IMG/VR virus record: IMGVR_UViG_3300026510_000002
Location: 1 to 46,842 of that record
Origin: a virus
Strand: one strand, 5' to 3'
Length of the DNA stretch: 46,842 nucleotides
Part shown: in pieces, positions 32,976-40,081 of the stretch
Numbering within the stretch: the first letter of the stretch is position 1
Layout: each line of letters begins with the position of its first letter
Made by a program: the position numbers and the translations under genes
The notes under the pieces: model-generated
What the model was told of the DNA's origin: nothing
What the model saw: the letters and a program-made list of their open reading frames with translations, nothing else
Databases searched by the model: none

Positions 32976-33347
32976 TTAAAAATCATCATTCCAGTGTCCA
33001 AACTCACAACTGTAACTTTCTGTTGTTGCTTTTGAGTCACCACCTGGGTGTGGCACCATTTCAAACGTTTTGAACTCACAATTGTCACATACGTTTTCGA
33101 TGTATTCCTTTTTACAGTTTTCTGGTTCGCCGAAGTTAATACGTGAAAATGCAGTTTTGTGTATTTCTTCACTTACCTTTTCACTTTCAAATCCTTTTTC
33201 AACTCTTTTGAACTTCATACCGTTCAACTGGTGTGAGTTGTTAATCATTGTGTATGTTTCATCTGGTTTTGCATTCTCAGCAATGTATTTGTGAAACAAG
33301 TCGTGTGTTGGTGTTATAATTCCAACAATGTTGCTTTGTTCATTCAT
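32976..33347 (-). CDS. Hypothetical protein with zinc-ribbon-like Cys motif (123 aa)
   Basis: It starts MNEQSNIVGIITPTHDLFH and contains CKKEYIENVCDNCEFK and a later SCEFGHWN, giving several Cys and His that could bind zinc. No family recognised. It starts with an ATGA overlap on the frame-disrupted gene before it. Confidence 0.55.
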   Translation of the reverse strand: MNEQSNIVGIITPTHDLFHKYIAENAKPDETYTMINNSHQLNGMKFKRVEKGFESEKVSEEIHKTAFSRINFGEPENCKKEYIENVCDNCEFKTFEMVPHPGGDSKATTESYSCEFGHWNDDF

Positions 33348-33515
33348 CTTTTTTTGTTTTTTCTTGGTATTAGTTCAATATCGGTTTTTCCGGTTAATAT
33401 TTTATCTGAATTGTAACCAGACCAGAAAAGTATGTATTTAGATACAAAATTACCTTTTTTTTTTGAAATGGTAACCAGATAGGTTCACGTGAAAATAGAA
33501 ATAAGGGCTGTTCAT
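33344..33515 (-). pseudogene. Small gene split by an A10 run (about 56 aa if restored)
   Basis: From ATG 33513-33515 the frame reads MNSPYFYFHVNLSGYHF and stops just after a run of ten A (33455-33464 as T on the plus strand). If one A is absent, or if the ribosome slips forward there, the frame continues as KKKGNFVSKYILFWSGYNS. It then ends TELIPRKNKKR-like at a TGA overlapping the next start (ATGA). The restored protein looks natural. This is either a recent indel, an assembly error or a programmed shift. Confidence 0.5.
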
Positions 33516-33520
33516 AATTA

Positions 33521-33730
33521 TTATTTTTTTTGTTGTTTTTCAAATTCATCCATTTTTTCCCTTTTTTCCCTTAACTTATCATTGAATGACTTGGTGATTT
33601 TATTCTTTGAGTCAACTTAAAAATGATTTGTCCATACCGTTATGATAACACGCTGAACAAATCCAATTATCGACAATCCCATAAAAATACCTAAAAAGAA
33701 AACGACAATAAACTGTGTTGATAATTCCAT
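33521..33730 (-). pseudogene. Small membrane protein with an in-frame TAA
   Basis: The frame starts with ATG at 33728-33730 (MELSTQFIVVFFLGIF) with one membrane helix and reaches an in-frame TAA at 33617-33619 after 37 residues. It then stays open for another 31 codons with a highly charged helical tail (SFNDKLREKREKMDEFEKQ). The second part looks like the natural cytoplasmic tail. It may be a truncated gene; alternatively the 37-residue peptide alone is functional. Confidence 0.5.
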
Positions 33731-33747
33731 AATATTTGTTTTTAAGG

Positions 33748-33999
33748 TTAATATAATATTTTTGCATTACTGTCAATCGCTGGTTTTAAATCAGCAAGTA
33801 AATCAGCAAAATACGTGCTATCTTCAAGTGATGAAACCACATTTGCAGCATCTGTGTTGTTGCTTTCTAATTCATCAACACAACTTATGATATTGTCAAC
33901 TTGTGTGTCAATATCTTTCATATCAACGTCTGAATTATCATCACGTATGTACTCAATTTCACTTTGTAATGCTTCAATTAATTTTCTTATTGTTGTCAT
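33748..33999 (-). CDS. Acidic helical protein (83 aa)
   Basis: It starts MTTIRKLIEALQSEIEYIR and is strongly acidic and helical (DDNSDVDMKDIDTQVDN), with a hydrophobic heptad pattern. No domain I recognise. Highly acidic small phage proteins sometimes act as DNA mimics, but this is not shown here. Confidence 0.55.
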   Translation of the reverse strand: MTTIRKLIEALQSEIEYIRDDNSDVDMKDIDTQVDNIISCVDELESNNTDAANVVSSLEDSTYFADLLADLKPAIDSNAKILY

Positions 34000-34010
34000 A
34001 ATACTTGATT

Positions 34011-34328
34011 TTATGCGTTAAAAAATGACTCAAAAACATTGTCTTGAATGATGTGGCCGGTTCTGTCTTTTACGTGCTCAATGAAGTCACTTATCACTTC
34101 TGAATTGTGTTCAGTTAGTTTTTCCATTTGTTCATCTTCATCATCTTTTTGACTGTGGTAAATTTCAGATGATGCAAGACCACAACGGTCACACCATTGA
34201 TGTTTTTTTTCATCATTCATCTTGTGGCCAAATGTTCTACAAAACCACACTTTAATGTTCTTTAGTAAACCAAATCTGTAATGGTGTTGCATCAATCCTT
34301 TTCTGTAAATAAATTTATTTTTGTTCAT
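34011..34328 (-). CDS. Zinc-ribbon phage protein (105 aa)
   Basis: I start at the ATG 34326-34328 (MNKNKFIYRKGLMQH). The middle has CRTFGHK and CDRCGLASSEIYH, giving a Cys/His set as in small phage zinc-ribbon proteins. The C-terminal part is acidic and helical. It overlaps neighbouring genes only slightly. Function unknown. Confidence 0.6.
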   Translation of the reverse strand: MNKNKFIYRKGLMQHHYRFGLLKNIKVWFCRTFGHKMNDEKKHQWCDRCGLASSEIYHSQKDDEDEQMEKLTEHNSEVISDFIEHVKDRTGHIIQDNVFESFFNA

Positions 34329-34329
34329 A

Positions 34330-34689
34330 TTACGATTTTTTAATTGTTTCAATCATTATTGCCAGTGCAGTATCTTCATCTTCAAACGATGCACCAACAT
34401 TTATAAGTAAATTCATCATTGTCAATGCAATATCTTTGCAATCTTTTTGATACTCAAAATTTAAGTCTTTCAAACATTGCAATGTTTGTGTCCAGTGACT
34501 AAAAATATCCTCATTTGAGTCCACCGGGTCCATAGAAAGAACCTTAATGATGTTAATTACTGCTTTAATTGCATTCTGTCTTGCGACCTCTTTCCGTATT
34601 GGTTTTCTCATTACTGAATAAACCAAGTTTTTGACGTTGTAAAACTCTTTTATCAACGTACTGGCTTGCTCTTTTGGTGATAAGTTCAT
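34330..34689 (-). CDS. Hypothetical helical protein (119 aa)
   Basis: The ATG at 34687-34689 (MNLSPKEQASTLIKEFYN) overlaps the stop of the previous gene as ATGA. The protein is helical throughout, with a short Cys-containing segment (WTQTLQCLKDLNFEYQKDCK). Family not recognised. It lies in a tight array of small accessory genes (33.7-36.6 kb). Confidence 0.6.
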   Translation of the reverse strand: MNLSPKEQASTLIKEFYNVKNLVYSVMRKPIRKEVARQNAIKAVINIIKVLSMDPVDSNEDIFSHWTQTLQCLKDLNFEYQKDCKDIALTMMNLLINVGASFEDEDTALAIMIETIKKS

Positions 34690-34964
34690 AATATTCTTGT
34701 GTATATTTTCCACTTGAATTTTGTTTGTGGAATTTCTGGGTTAAAATATGTGATTATTAAAGGCATTTCACGCACTATTCTTTCATCTTGAAAGTCTGGT
34801 GCATCTTGACTTATTGAATAAATTTGGTACTGTTTTAACAGTAATTTCATCATTTTTCGGTCATTACCAGTCAATTGAATTCGTATTGTTTGGGCCACAT
34901 CTTCGATTGGTGGGCCACATTCTGACAATAAAGGTGCCATTGAGTGATTGCAGCAGTTCATCAT
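34686..34964 (-). CDS. Hypothetical small protein (92 aa)
   Basis: It starts MMNCCNHSMAPLLSECGPP, with a Cys/His-rich N terminus that could bind metal. A helical part follows (LTGNDRKMMKLLLKQYQIY). A related ACAAACGA sequence sits before its ATG, but matches the leader element only over 8 bases, so I do not treat it as a target. Function unknown. Confidence 0.55.
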   Translation of the reverse strand: MMNCCNHSMAPLLSECGPPIEDVAQTIRIQLTGNDRKMMKLLLKQYQIYSISQDAPDFQDERIVREMPLIITYFNPEIPQTKFKWKIYTRIL

Positions 34965-35317
34965 TTTCGTTTGTTTATTTTATTAACAATACCTTCAATA
35001 CTTTTTGGGTCTTTCTTGTATGCCTTGACCATTTCCAAGATATTTCCAAAGTGGATAAGTCCAGCACTGGCAATTTCTTTGACCATTTCAGTCTGAATTT
35101 CACAAAGTTCATCAGTTGGTGTTTCAACTTCATTAAAAAACTTGTCAAATTCTTTCTTTTCTGCTTTCAACAATTCTTTATCCAATGCGTTCAATTTCAT
35201 CTTCAATTCGTGCTTATAATAACCAGTAAAACGTATTTCGTGGTTAAGGTGATAAGCAACTTGATTTGCAATTACACTTTGCGATATTTTCGTTAATGTG
35301 TCCAGTTTTTCAATCAT
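34961..35317 (-). CDS. Hypothetical helical protein (118 aa)
   Basis: A mostly helical protein (MIEKLDTLTKISQSVIANQ; ELKMKLNALDKELLKAEKKEF). Start and end overlap neighbours by 4 bases each, typical of translational coupling. I recognise no domain. Confidence 0.6.
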   Translation of the reverse strand: MIEKLDTLTKISQSVIANQVAYHLNHEIRFTGYYKHELKMKLNALDKELLKAEKKEFDKFFNEVETPTDELCEIQTEMVKEIASAGLIHFGNILEMVKAYKKDPKSIEGIVNKINKRK

Positions 35318-35511
35318 AACATTTTTATTTTGATTTTTTCCTTTTGCAACATTCTTACAACTTGGTCAACAACCCAACCAGTAAGATAACATTGTACAGA
35401 CCGATTAAATTTATTTGTTATTGCAATTATTAGCAATACATCTTGAAGTTTGAACGGTACAAAGTTCTTTTTCAATATTGCTTCAATCTGTTTTTGAATT
35501 TTATTACTCAT
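35314..35511 (-). CDS. Hypothetical small protein (65 aa)
   Basis: It starts MSNKIQKQIEAILKKNFVP and contains a hydrophobic middle (LQDVLLIIAITNKFN) and a basic end (LQKEKIKIKML). It overlaps both neighbours by 4 bases. Function unknown. Confidence 0.55.
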   Translation of the reverse strand: MSNKIQKQIEAILKKNFVPFKLQDVLLIIAITNKFNRSVQCYLTGWVVDQVVRMLQKEKIKIKML

Positions 35512-36029
35512 TTTTTTAGTGGTTTAAAGTTTATTTTATCTATTTCGTTAATGAAGTACCTCCATTTGAAGTTTCGCCCTGTATAGTCTTGTTTTCGTAG
35601 AAATTGCCATTCAAATTGTCCAAAGTCATACCACGCAACCGTGTGTTCATCCAGACAAGGAAAATATACCAAAACATCAACTGAAAAACCATTTTGCGCT
35701 TCACTCAATTCATCTGGAAAATCTTTGTTGTCATTCCATCCAAGAAGTTTCAAACTCTTAATAGTGGTCAACATTGCTTGTCTTGTCAAAATATCACGTA
35801 ACATTTCACCAGCCGTTGATGCTGCAACACCTCTTGAACTCATTTCACCAATCATCTTCAAGTGAGTGATTAAACAGTGTTTTTTATCTTGATTGAATTC
35901 TGTTATTGCTAAGCATCCAGATATTAATGAAGCCATCGTGACTGGATATGAAATTGTTGCTTTTTCCAGTAATTCAAAACACTGCTTTTCAGTTTGAATG
36001 TATCGTTTTGATAATTCTTTTAACTTCAT
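35508..36029 (-). CDS. Hypothetical protein (173 aa)
   Basis: The N-terminal part is helical (MKLKELSKRYIQTEKQCFEL) and the C-terminal half is beta-rich with several Trp and Phe (AWYDFGQFEWQFLRKQDYTG). No known motif. It lies in the accessory array of tightly packed genes. Function unknown. Confidence 0.6.
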   Translation of the reverse strand: MKLKELSKRYIQTEKQCFELLEKATISYPVTMASLISGCLAITEFNQDKKHCLITHLKMIGEMSSRGVAASTAGEMLRDILTRQAMLTTIKSLKLLGWNDNKDFPDELSEAQNGFSVDVLVYFPCLDEHTVAWYDFGQFEWQFLRKQDYTGRNFKWRYFINEIDKINFKPLKK

Positions 36030-36262
36030 ACTTCATCATTTTCAAGTTCAACAAAACCATTTGGGAAAAATCGCATACTGGACTGGTCAAATTCAGTGTC
36101 GTGGTACTCAAAACAAAACTTGACACCAAAGTATTCAAATGCTTTTTCACGTCCTTTGGTGGCGTTTTCTGCATCAAATACTGCAACACAATCTTTGTCC
36201 AGTAATTTATCATTCACTTTGTGTTTGTGGTCGAACCCAAACGTTACATAATGCTTTGCCAT
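36026..36262 (-). CDS. Conserved-looking small phage protein (78 aa)
   Basis: I start at ATG 36260-36262 (MAKHYVTFGFDHKHKVND). The sequence has a compact beta/alpha pattern with DKDCVAVFDAENATKGREKAF followed by FGVKFCFEYHD. This resembles small proteins common in phages and plasmids that I know only as uncharacterised. It overlaps the next gene by 4 bases. Confidence 0.6.
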   Translation of the reverse strand: MAKHYVTFGFDHKHKVNDKLLDKDCVAVFDAENATKGREKAFEYFGVKFCFEYHDTEFDQSSMRFFPNGFVELENDEV

Positions 36263-36263
36263 A

Positions 36264-36602
36264 TTATTTTTCTTTTTTTTCAAATTCAACACCGGCTTTC
36301 AATAATGCTTTCTTCACAACTTTCATTGCAATTGAATTTTCACTTTTGTTGTTACTCAAATAATCGTGAAACATTTCTACACATTGCCGAAGTTCTGGTG
36401 CAGCAGATATAAGTTTTGCGTTTGCCATCATCTTATTGTGACTGTAATAAGTGTGCATTTTTTCACCATCCTTTTCAGTGTTATCATAACAATTTGGATT
36501 GTGTTCAAAAATCACTTGTCCAAACTCGTTTTTTACATTTGGGTTTCTAAAGTTTGGTGTTACAACCCATTCACCTTGTGTATGTTTATTTGTAAATGCC
36601 AT
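36264..36602 (-). CDS. Phage protein with ANAKLISAAPEL motif (112 aa)
   Basis: It starts MAFTNKHTQGEWVVTPNF and contains MMANAKLISAAPELRQCVEM, a signature of a widespread but uncharacterised phage family (HTPGPW...ANARLI.AAPE.L). The C-terminal part is helical and basic. Function unknown; the family resemblance is reasonably clear. Confidence 0.65.
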   Translation of the reverse strand: MAFTNKHTQGEWVVTPNFRNPNVKNEFGQVIFEHNPNCYDNTEKDGEKMHTYYSHNKMMANAKLISAAPELRQCVEMFHDYLSNNKSENSIAMKVVKKALLKAGVEFEKKEK

Positions 36603-36604
36603 AA

Positions 36605-37123
36605 TTATAAAAGTTCAAATTCTTGAATACACGAACTTCCAATTGTGAATTCTTTACCATCCAAAAATTCTGGGTCCGATAAGTTGAAACAAGGCTTCCA
36701 TTTGTCGTGTATTTTCTTGATGACTCTAATGTGTGACCGTAAAATATCACCACCATTTGGACCCACCTGAACAACCACACGAACCATACCTTCATCCATA
36801 GCATTTGAATACAATTCACGTATTGCTTGCCAAAGTGTCCAGTGGTGGCCAATTTCAGATGTAATTGATGTTTCTTTGTCATTGATGCAAATGACATTAA
36901 ATGTTTCTTCGCCAAGTTTGCGTTGAACTGTTGTAAATACAATTTCCTTTTTTCCAGTGAAAATTCTAAAATCATACTGTTTTCTTGTTAAGTAAGAAAT
37001 TGAATACTTGTTTCCAGAACCGAACATTCCGATTTTAGAATTATTACCTCTTTTCGTTGATGCTCCAACTAAACTGAATGCTTCTGGTACAACGTTACCT
37101 TTGTTTGTGATTTTTAAATACAT
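36605..37123 (-). CDS. GHKL-type ATP-binding-like protein, possibly truncated (172 aa)
   Basis: It starts MYLKITNKGNVVPEAFSLVG, with IGMFGSGNKYSISYL and a later WQAIRELYSNAMDEG. These resemble the N-box (E-x-x-x-N-A-x-D) and glycine motifs of GHKL ATPases. Proteins with this start seem to be longer in related phages, so this may lack its C-terminal half (inference). It is first behind a leader-type promoter (37133-37180). Confidence 0.6.
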   Translation of the reverse strand: MYLKITNKGNVVPEAFSLVGASTKRGNNSKIGMFGSGNKYSISYLTRKQYDFRIFTGKKEIVFTTVQRKLGEETFNVICINDKETSITSEIGHHWTLWQAIRELYSNAMDEGMVRVVVQVGPNGGDILRSHIRVIKKIHDKWKPCFNLSDPEFLDGKEFTIGSSCIQEFELL

Positions 37124-37132
37124 TTTAAATTT

Positions 37133-37146
37133 GTTTTATCGTTTGT
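37133..37146 (-). promoter_or_regulatory. Leader element, copy 3 (sRNA target site)
   Basis: ACAAACGATAAAAC on the minus strand, 14 of 14 complementary to the sRNA linker and 9 bases before the start codon at 37123. Confidence 0.75.
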
Positions 37147-37150
37147 GTTG

Positions 37151-37180
37151 CAAATATAGAAAAGTTGCTAAGAATAACAA
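37151..37180 (-). promoter_or_regulatory. Promoter of the GHKL-like gene operon
   Basis: TATATTTG (37151-37158, minus) lies 19 bp from TTG (37178-37180) with the AAAATATTTT palindrome upstream. This is one of five similar promoters. Confidence 0.72.
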
Positions 37181-37281
37181 AATATTTTATTAATTATTTT
37201 TAGCAACTTTACTTTTAAAGGTTAAAATGGTAGGTCATCATTACCACTTTCTGGTTCTGTTTTACCATCTGGTGCAGTAGG

Positions 37282-37644
37282 TCAAGCAGATGCAGATGAT
37301 GAATTTGCATCAGTTGGTTTTGCATCCAAAAATTCAAATTCGTTCACGTGAATTTCAGTACCGTACATTTTCACACCATCTTTTTCCCAACTGGTGTACT
37401 TCAAACGTCCTTCAACATAAAGTTTTGAACCTTTTTTTGTGTACTTTTCAATCACCTCAGCACCTTTGTTTCTAAAAACGAGGTTATGCCATTCAGTGTT
37501 TGAAACGACTTCACCAGCCTTGTTTTTGTACTTTTCAGTTGTGGCCATAGATACACGACCAAGACAACCACCGCCGTCAAAATGGTGCATTTGTATTGCA
37601 TCACCGAAATTTCCAATTAAAATCACTTTGTTTGTTTTTCCCAT
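37282..37644 (-). CDS. ssb: Single-stranded DNA-binding protein, ends at TGA before its acidic tail
   Basis: This OB-fold SSB of 120 residues starts MGKTNKVILIGNFGDAIQ with core motifs TEWHNLVF and LYVEGRLKYTSWEKDGVK. Translation would stop at TGA (37279-37281) after NSSSASA. The next 19 codons in the same frame read PTAPDGKTEPESGNDDLPF and then TAA (37222-37224). DDLPF is the signature SSB tip that recruits partner proteins, so the natural gene should extend to 37222. Either readthrough, mutation or a sequence error is involved. The SSB call is firm. Confidence 0.85.
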   Translation of the reverse strand: MGKTNKVILIGNFGDAIQMHHFDGGGCLGRVSMATTEKYKNKAGEVVSNTEWHNLVFRNKGAEVIEKYTKKGSKLYVEGRLKYTSWEKDGVKMYGTEIHVNEFEFLDAKPTDANSSSASA

Positions 37645-37648
37645 AACT

Positions 37649-37819
37649 CTAATCTCTTATAAATTCATCAGTTACAATACTTGCTGAACCTTCCAGTATT
37701 TCAGCACGACCACATTCAACAATTGCAGTCACGTGTGGGTGATGGTTTTCTGCCAAATACTTCATAAGTGGCTTAACTACTTTTTCAAAATCACTTTTTT
37801 GTTCTTTAGTTAAAATCAT
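37649..37819 (-). CDS. Hypothetical small protein (56 aa)
   Basis: The open frame starts with ATG at 37817-37819 (MILTKEQKSDFEKVVKPLMK) and stops with TAG at 37649-37651, four bases before ssb. It ends CGRAEILEGSASIVTDEFIRD. It fills the gap precisely and is likely translated with ssb. No family recognised. Confidence 0.6.
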   Translation of the reverse strand: MILTKEQKSDFEKVVKPLMKYLAENHHPHVTAIVECGRAEILEGSASIVTDEFIRD

Positions 37820-37949
37820 TTTATTTCAATTAAATTAAATCATCGCTTTTATTAAACCCACGATGAATAAGGTCTTAAAACTTATTATTACGTTGAAATT
37901 GCATTTGATTTGCAATTTTCATTATACTTTCAGACCGTTGTATTAAACT

Positions 37950-38240
37950 TTAAATATAACTGTCCATTTCATTCTTATCGTTGGTAATATAGTACCCTTT
38001 TGATGTTGCAATCAAACATTCAATCAACACGGTTATACGAATGTGATGAATTAATTTACGAACTCAGGCACCATTTACTTTGTAACCCATATTTTTAAGT
38101 CCAGAAATCATTTGACCATTTGTGATGGCCTGGCTTTTACCAATCTTGTTTTTTAGACCTTTCACCATCAATGGAATAATTGTGAATTCTTCATAATTAT
38201 TCAATTCGTGTGTCTGGTCATCAAATCCATTAATTGCCAT
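37950..38240 (-). pseudogene. Small DNA-associated-type protein with an in-frame TGA and TAA
   Basis: The frame begins with ATG at 38238-38240 (MAINGFDDQTHELNNYEEF). It reaches TGA at 38064-38066 after NMGYKVNGA, and continues with VRKLIHHIRITVLIECLIAT and SKGYYITNDKNEMDSYI to a TAA at 37950-37952. A further in-frame run (SLIQRSESIMKIANQMQFQ) follows before a third stop. The whole resembles one conserved phage protein of the type with GYKVSGARVRKIIHHIR, so two nonsense codons interrupt it. It may be decaying or suppressed. Confidence 0.6.
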
Positions 38241-38242
38241 AA

Positions 38243-38623
38243 TTATTGTTTTGACCGTTTAACTTTTTCTTCTGCATCGTATCGTAAATGATGAAGTTGA
38301 CAAAATGCTAAAAGGCGTTCATCATCAACATCAAAATTATTTTCATCGTGGTCAAGATGTGCAATTGTTAAAACAACTTTAACTTCTTTCATACTCACAT
38401 TAAAACCATCTTCATCAAATTTCAGTTGCTGAACCATTTGTTTTGCAGCATCATAATCACGACACCAACACACCACTTTTTTCTTAACCTTAATACTCCA
38501 AACGTATTCCAAATGTTTGAAATCACAATCTTTGTGTTCACATTTATTGTCTGCACGTTTCAATATTCTTGGTCGAATTTCAGTGAGCCAGTTAGGCGGA
38601 TATTTGTCGTAATTGATTGGCAT
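38243..38623 (-). CDS. HNH endonuclease-like protein (126 aa)
   Basis: This protein starts MPINYDKYPPNWLTEIRPRIL and has DNKCEHKDCDF near residue 30. AHLDHDENN and FCQLHHLRYD lie near the end, a typical HNH arrangement. HNH nucleases often sit next to terminase or replication genes and can be homing or nicking enzymes. Catalytic His and metal ligands seem present. It overlaps the next gene by a few bases. The specific role is unknown. Confidence 0.75.
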   Translation of the reverse strand: MPINYDKYPPNWLTEIRPRILKRADNKCEHKDCDFKHLEYVWSIKVKKKVVCWCRDYDAAKQMVQQLKFDEDGFNVSMKEVKVVLTIAHLDHDENNFDVDDERLLAFCQLHHLRYDAEEKVKRSKQ

Positions 38624-38624
38624 A

Positions 38625-38921
38625 TTAAATGAATTTTACACTGGTAATTCTTTTAAATGTTGTTTTACCAGTTGAGGTTTTAATAATTAAATAATGATTA
38701 TTGTCACGTTTATAATGATGTGTAGATTGAACAACACCAGTACCAGTTTCTGTTGAACGATAAATTTGAAATTCAACCTTTTTACCAATAACATCTTTTT
38801 TCAATCTTTCTTCAAGAACTCGCAATGCAACATTCTTTTCATCACCTTTTTTGAGTGAATTCCATTTTTTTCTTAGGTTTTCAGTACCCATTTTTTTAAA
38901 CTTTTTTTCGTTTGCGTCCAT
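38625..38921 (-). CDS. Hypothetical protein (98 aa)
   Basis: It starts MDANEKKFKKMGTENLRKKW, a basic helical N terminus. A beta-rich domain (VIGKKVEFQIYRSTETGTGV; DNNHYLIIKTSTGKTT) follows. No known family. It lies between the HNH and methyltransferase genes, in the same operon. Confidence 0.55.
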   Translation of the reverse strand: MDANEKKFKKMGTENLRKKWNSLKKGDEKNVALRVLEERLKKDVIGKKVEFQIYRSTETGTGVVQSTHHYKRDNNHYLIIKTSTGKTTFKRITSVKFI

Positions 38922-38944
38922 CGTATTTGTATTAAAATTAATAA

Positions 38945-40027
38945 TTATTTAAGCTTTGACAACCATTGGTTGTAAATTCGTGTTGCTATCTGGGCCACCA
39001 TTACTGGTGGTACCGACATACCAATTATGTATGTTGGTAAATTCTTGCCAAAATCATAATCACTTGGCCACGTTCCAGCCCTGAACAATTCATTCAAAGA
39101 CAATCCACGTTTTTCATCAAAGAGTATGTTTTTTTCTGCACCAGTAATGGTGTTGACCACTTTATGCTTGTAAATGTAGTTTACACTAAAAAAGGAATTT
39201 GGACGGTTAAAAACACGCCCCATTGTGCAACTTAAATCATTGTCACCGGCTTTTCTGTGTTCCCAAGCTTTTCCGTATGCTGGTGGTATTTTATAGACAC
39301 CAGTTTTTTGATTTGGTTCGTAAATTTCACCAAATGGTATTTCTTTCTGGTTGAAGTTCATACCAAGTTTCGGCATTGGATTGAACATATCAGTAAAATC
39401 ATCAAACTGACCAGCAAAATCCTTTCGTATTGCAACAAAAAAGACACGTTCACGTTTCTGTGGCACACCCATATCTTTTGCATTTAAAAGCCACTTTTCA
39501 ACATAATAACCAGCATCATCAAACGCCTTGCCAATTGCACCAACATATTTCTTTGCTGAGCCCATCAATAAACCTTTTACATTTTCTGCAACAACAACTT
39601 TTGGTTGTAATTCCTTTGCTAAATCAATGAAGTTAAAAAATAGTGTGTCCAGAACTTGTTTGGCTTGACCCTCTTTAAACACCTTTTCTTTGCCCCAATC
39701 ATCTTCACGATTGCCACACATAGAAAAAGAACTGCAAGGTGGTGAACCGTCAAGTATATCCAAATCATACAACTCTTCTGGTAAATCTTTTCGGTCCTTG
39801 AATGTTTCAATACTTTCAAGAAATGAATATTTTGGTTTGTGATTTGTCAAGTATGCAGACATCATTCGTTTGTCAATCTCGTTGCATCCAATTACATCAC
39901 CACCAGCCAGTTTATAACCAAATGATGAACCACCACCACAAGCAAAACACGTGAATACTTTGAATTTGTCTTTTGTGAATTCTGTATTGGCCATTGACCA
40001 AGTGTAAGGAAATTTATTTTCAATCAT
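38945..40027 (-). CDS. DNA (cytosine-5) methyltransferase
   Basis: This 360-residue C5-methyltransferase transfers a methyl group to cytosine, probably to protect phage DNA from host restriction. Motifs are in order: FTCFACGGGSSFG (I, residues 24-36), GSPPCSSFS with catalytic Cys 98 (IV), AENVKGLL (VI, about 147-154), QKRERVFFVAIRK (VIII) and IIGMSVPPVMV near the end (X). No restriction partner is nearby. The gene is first behind a leader-type promoter, with ATG one base from the leader element. Confidence 0.93.
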   Translation of the reverse strand: MIENKFPYTWSMANTEFTKDKFKVFTCFACGGGSSFGYKLAGGDVIGCNEIDKRMMSAYLTNHKPKYSFLESIETFKDRKDLPEELYDLDILDGSPPCSSFSMCGNREDDWGKEKVFKEGQAKQVLDTLFFNFIDLAKELQPKVVVAENVKGLLMGSAKKYVGAIGKAFDDAGYYVEKWLLNAKDMGVPQKRERVFFVAIRKDFAGQFDDFTDMFNPMPKLGMNFNQKEIPFGEIYEPNQKTGVYKIPPAYGKAWEHRKAGDNDLSCTMGRVFNRPNSFFSVNYIYKHKVVNTITGAEKNILFDEKRGLSLNELFRAGTWPSDYDFGKNLPTYIIGMSVPPVMVAQIATRIYNQWLSKLK

Positions 40028-40028
40028 A

Positions 40029-40041
40029 TTTTATCGTTTGT
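40029..40041 (-). promoter_or_regulatory. Leader element, copy 4 (sRNA target site)
   Basis: ACAAACGATAAAA on the minus strand, 13 of 13 complementary to the sRNA linker and separated from the ATG at 40025-40027 by a single T. Confidence 0.72.
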
Positions 40042-40045
40042 TTAG

Positions 40046-40076
40046 CAAATGTAAAACAACTGCTAATATTATACAA
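40046..40076 (-). promoter_or_regulatory. Promoter of the methyltransferase operon
   Basis: TACATTTG (40046-40053, minus) is 20 bp from TTG (40074-40076), with an AT palindrome that is less perfect here. This is one of five similar promoters. Confidence 0.68.
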
Positions 40077-40081
40077 ATATT

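Noticed and set aside
34950-34970. Another leader element before the gene at 34964
   Set aside because: Only ACAAACGA (8 bases) matches, inside coding sequence of the upstream gene.
36605-36975. Second reading frame with aromatic-rich protein inside the GHKL-like gene
   Set aside because: It overlaps the GHKL-like gene fully, lacks a promoter or coupling, and has shadow-type composition.
37820-37949. Separate 15-residue peptide starting MKIANQ
   Set aside because: It is in frame with the interrupted gene at 37950-38240 and is more simply explained as its last segment after a nonsense codon.
37222-38240. Genome-wide reassignment of TGA
   Set aside because: Genes at 3442, 15037, 19654, 28998 and 34686 end with TGA in tight ATGA overlaps with the next gene, so TGA is used as a normal stop.
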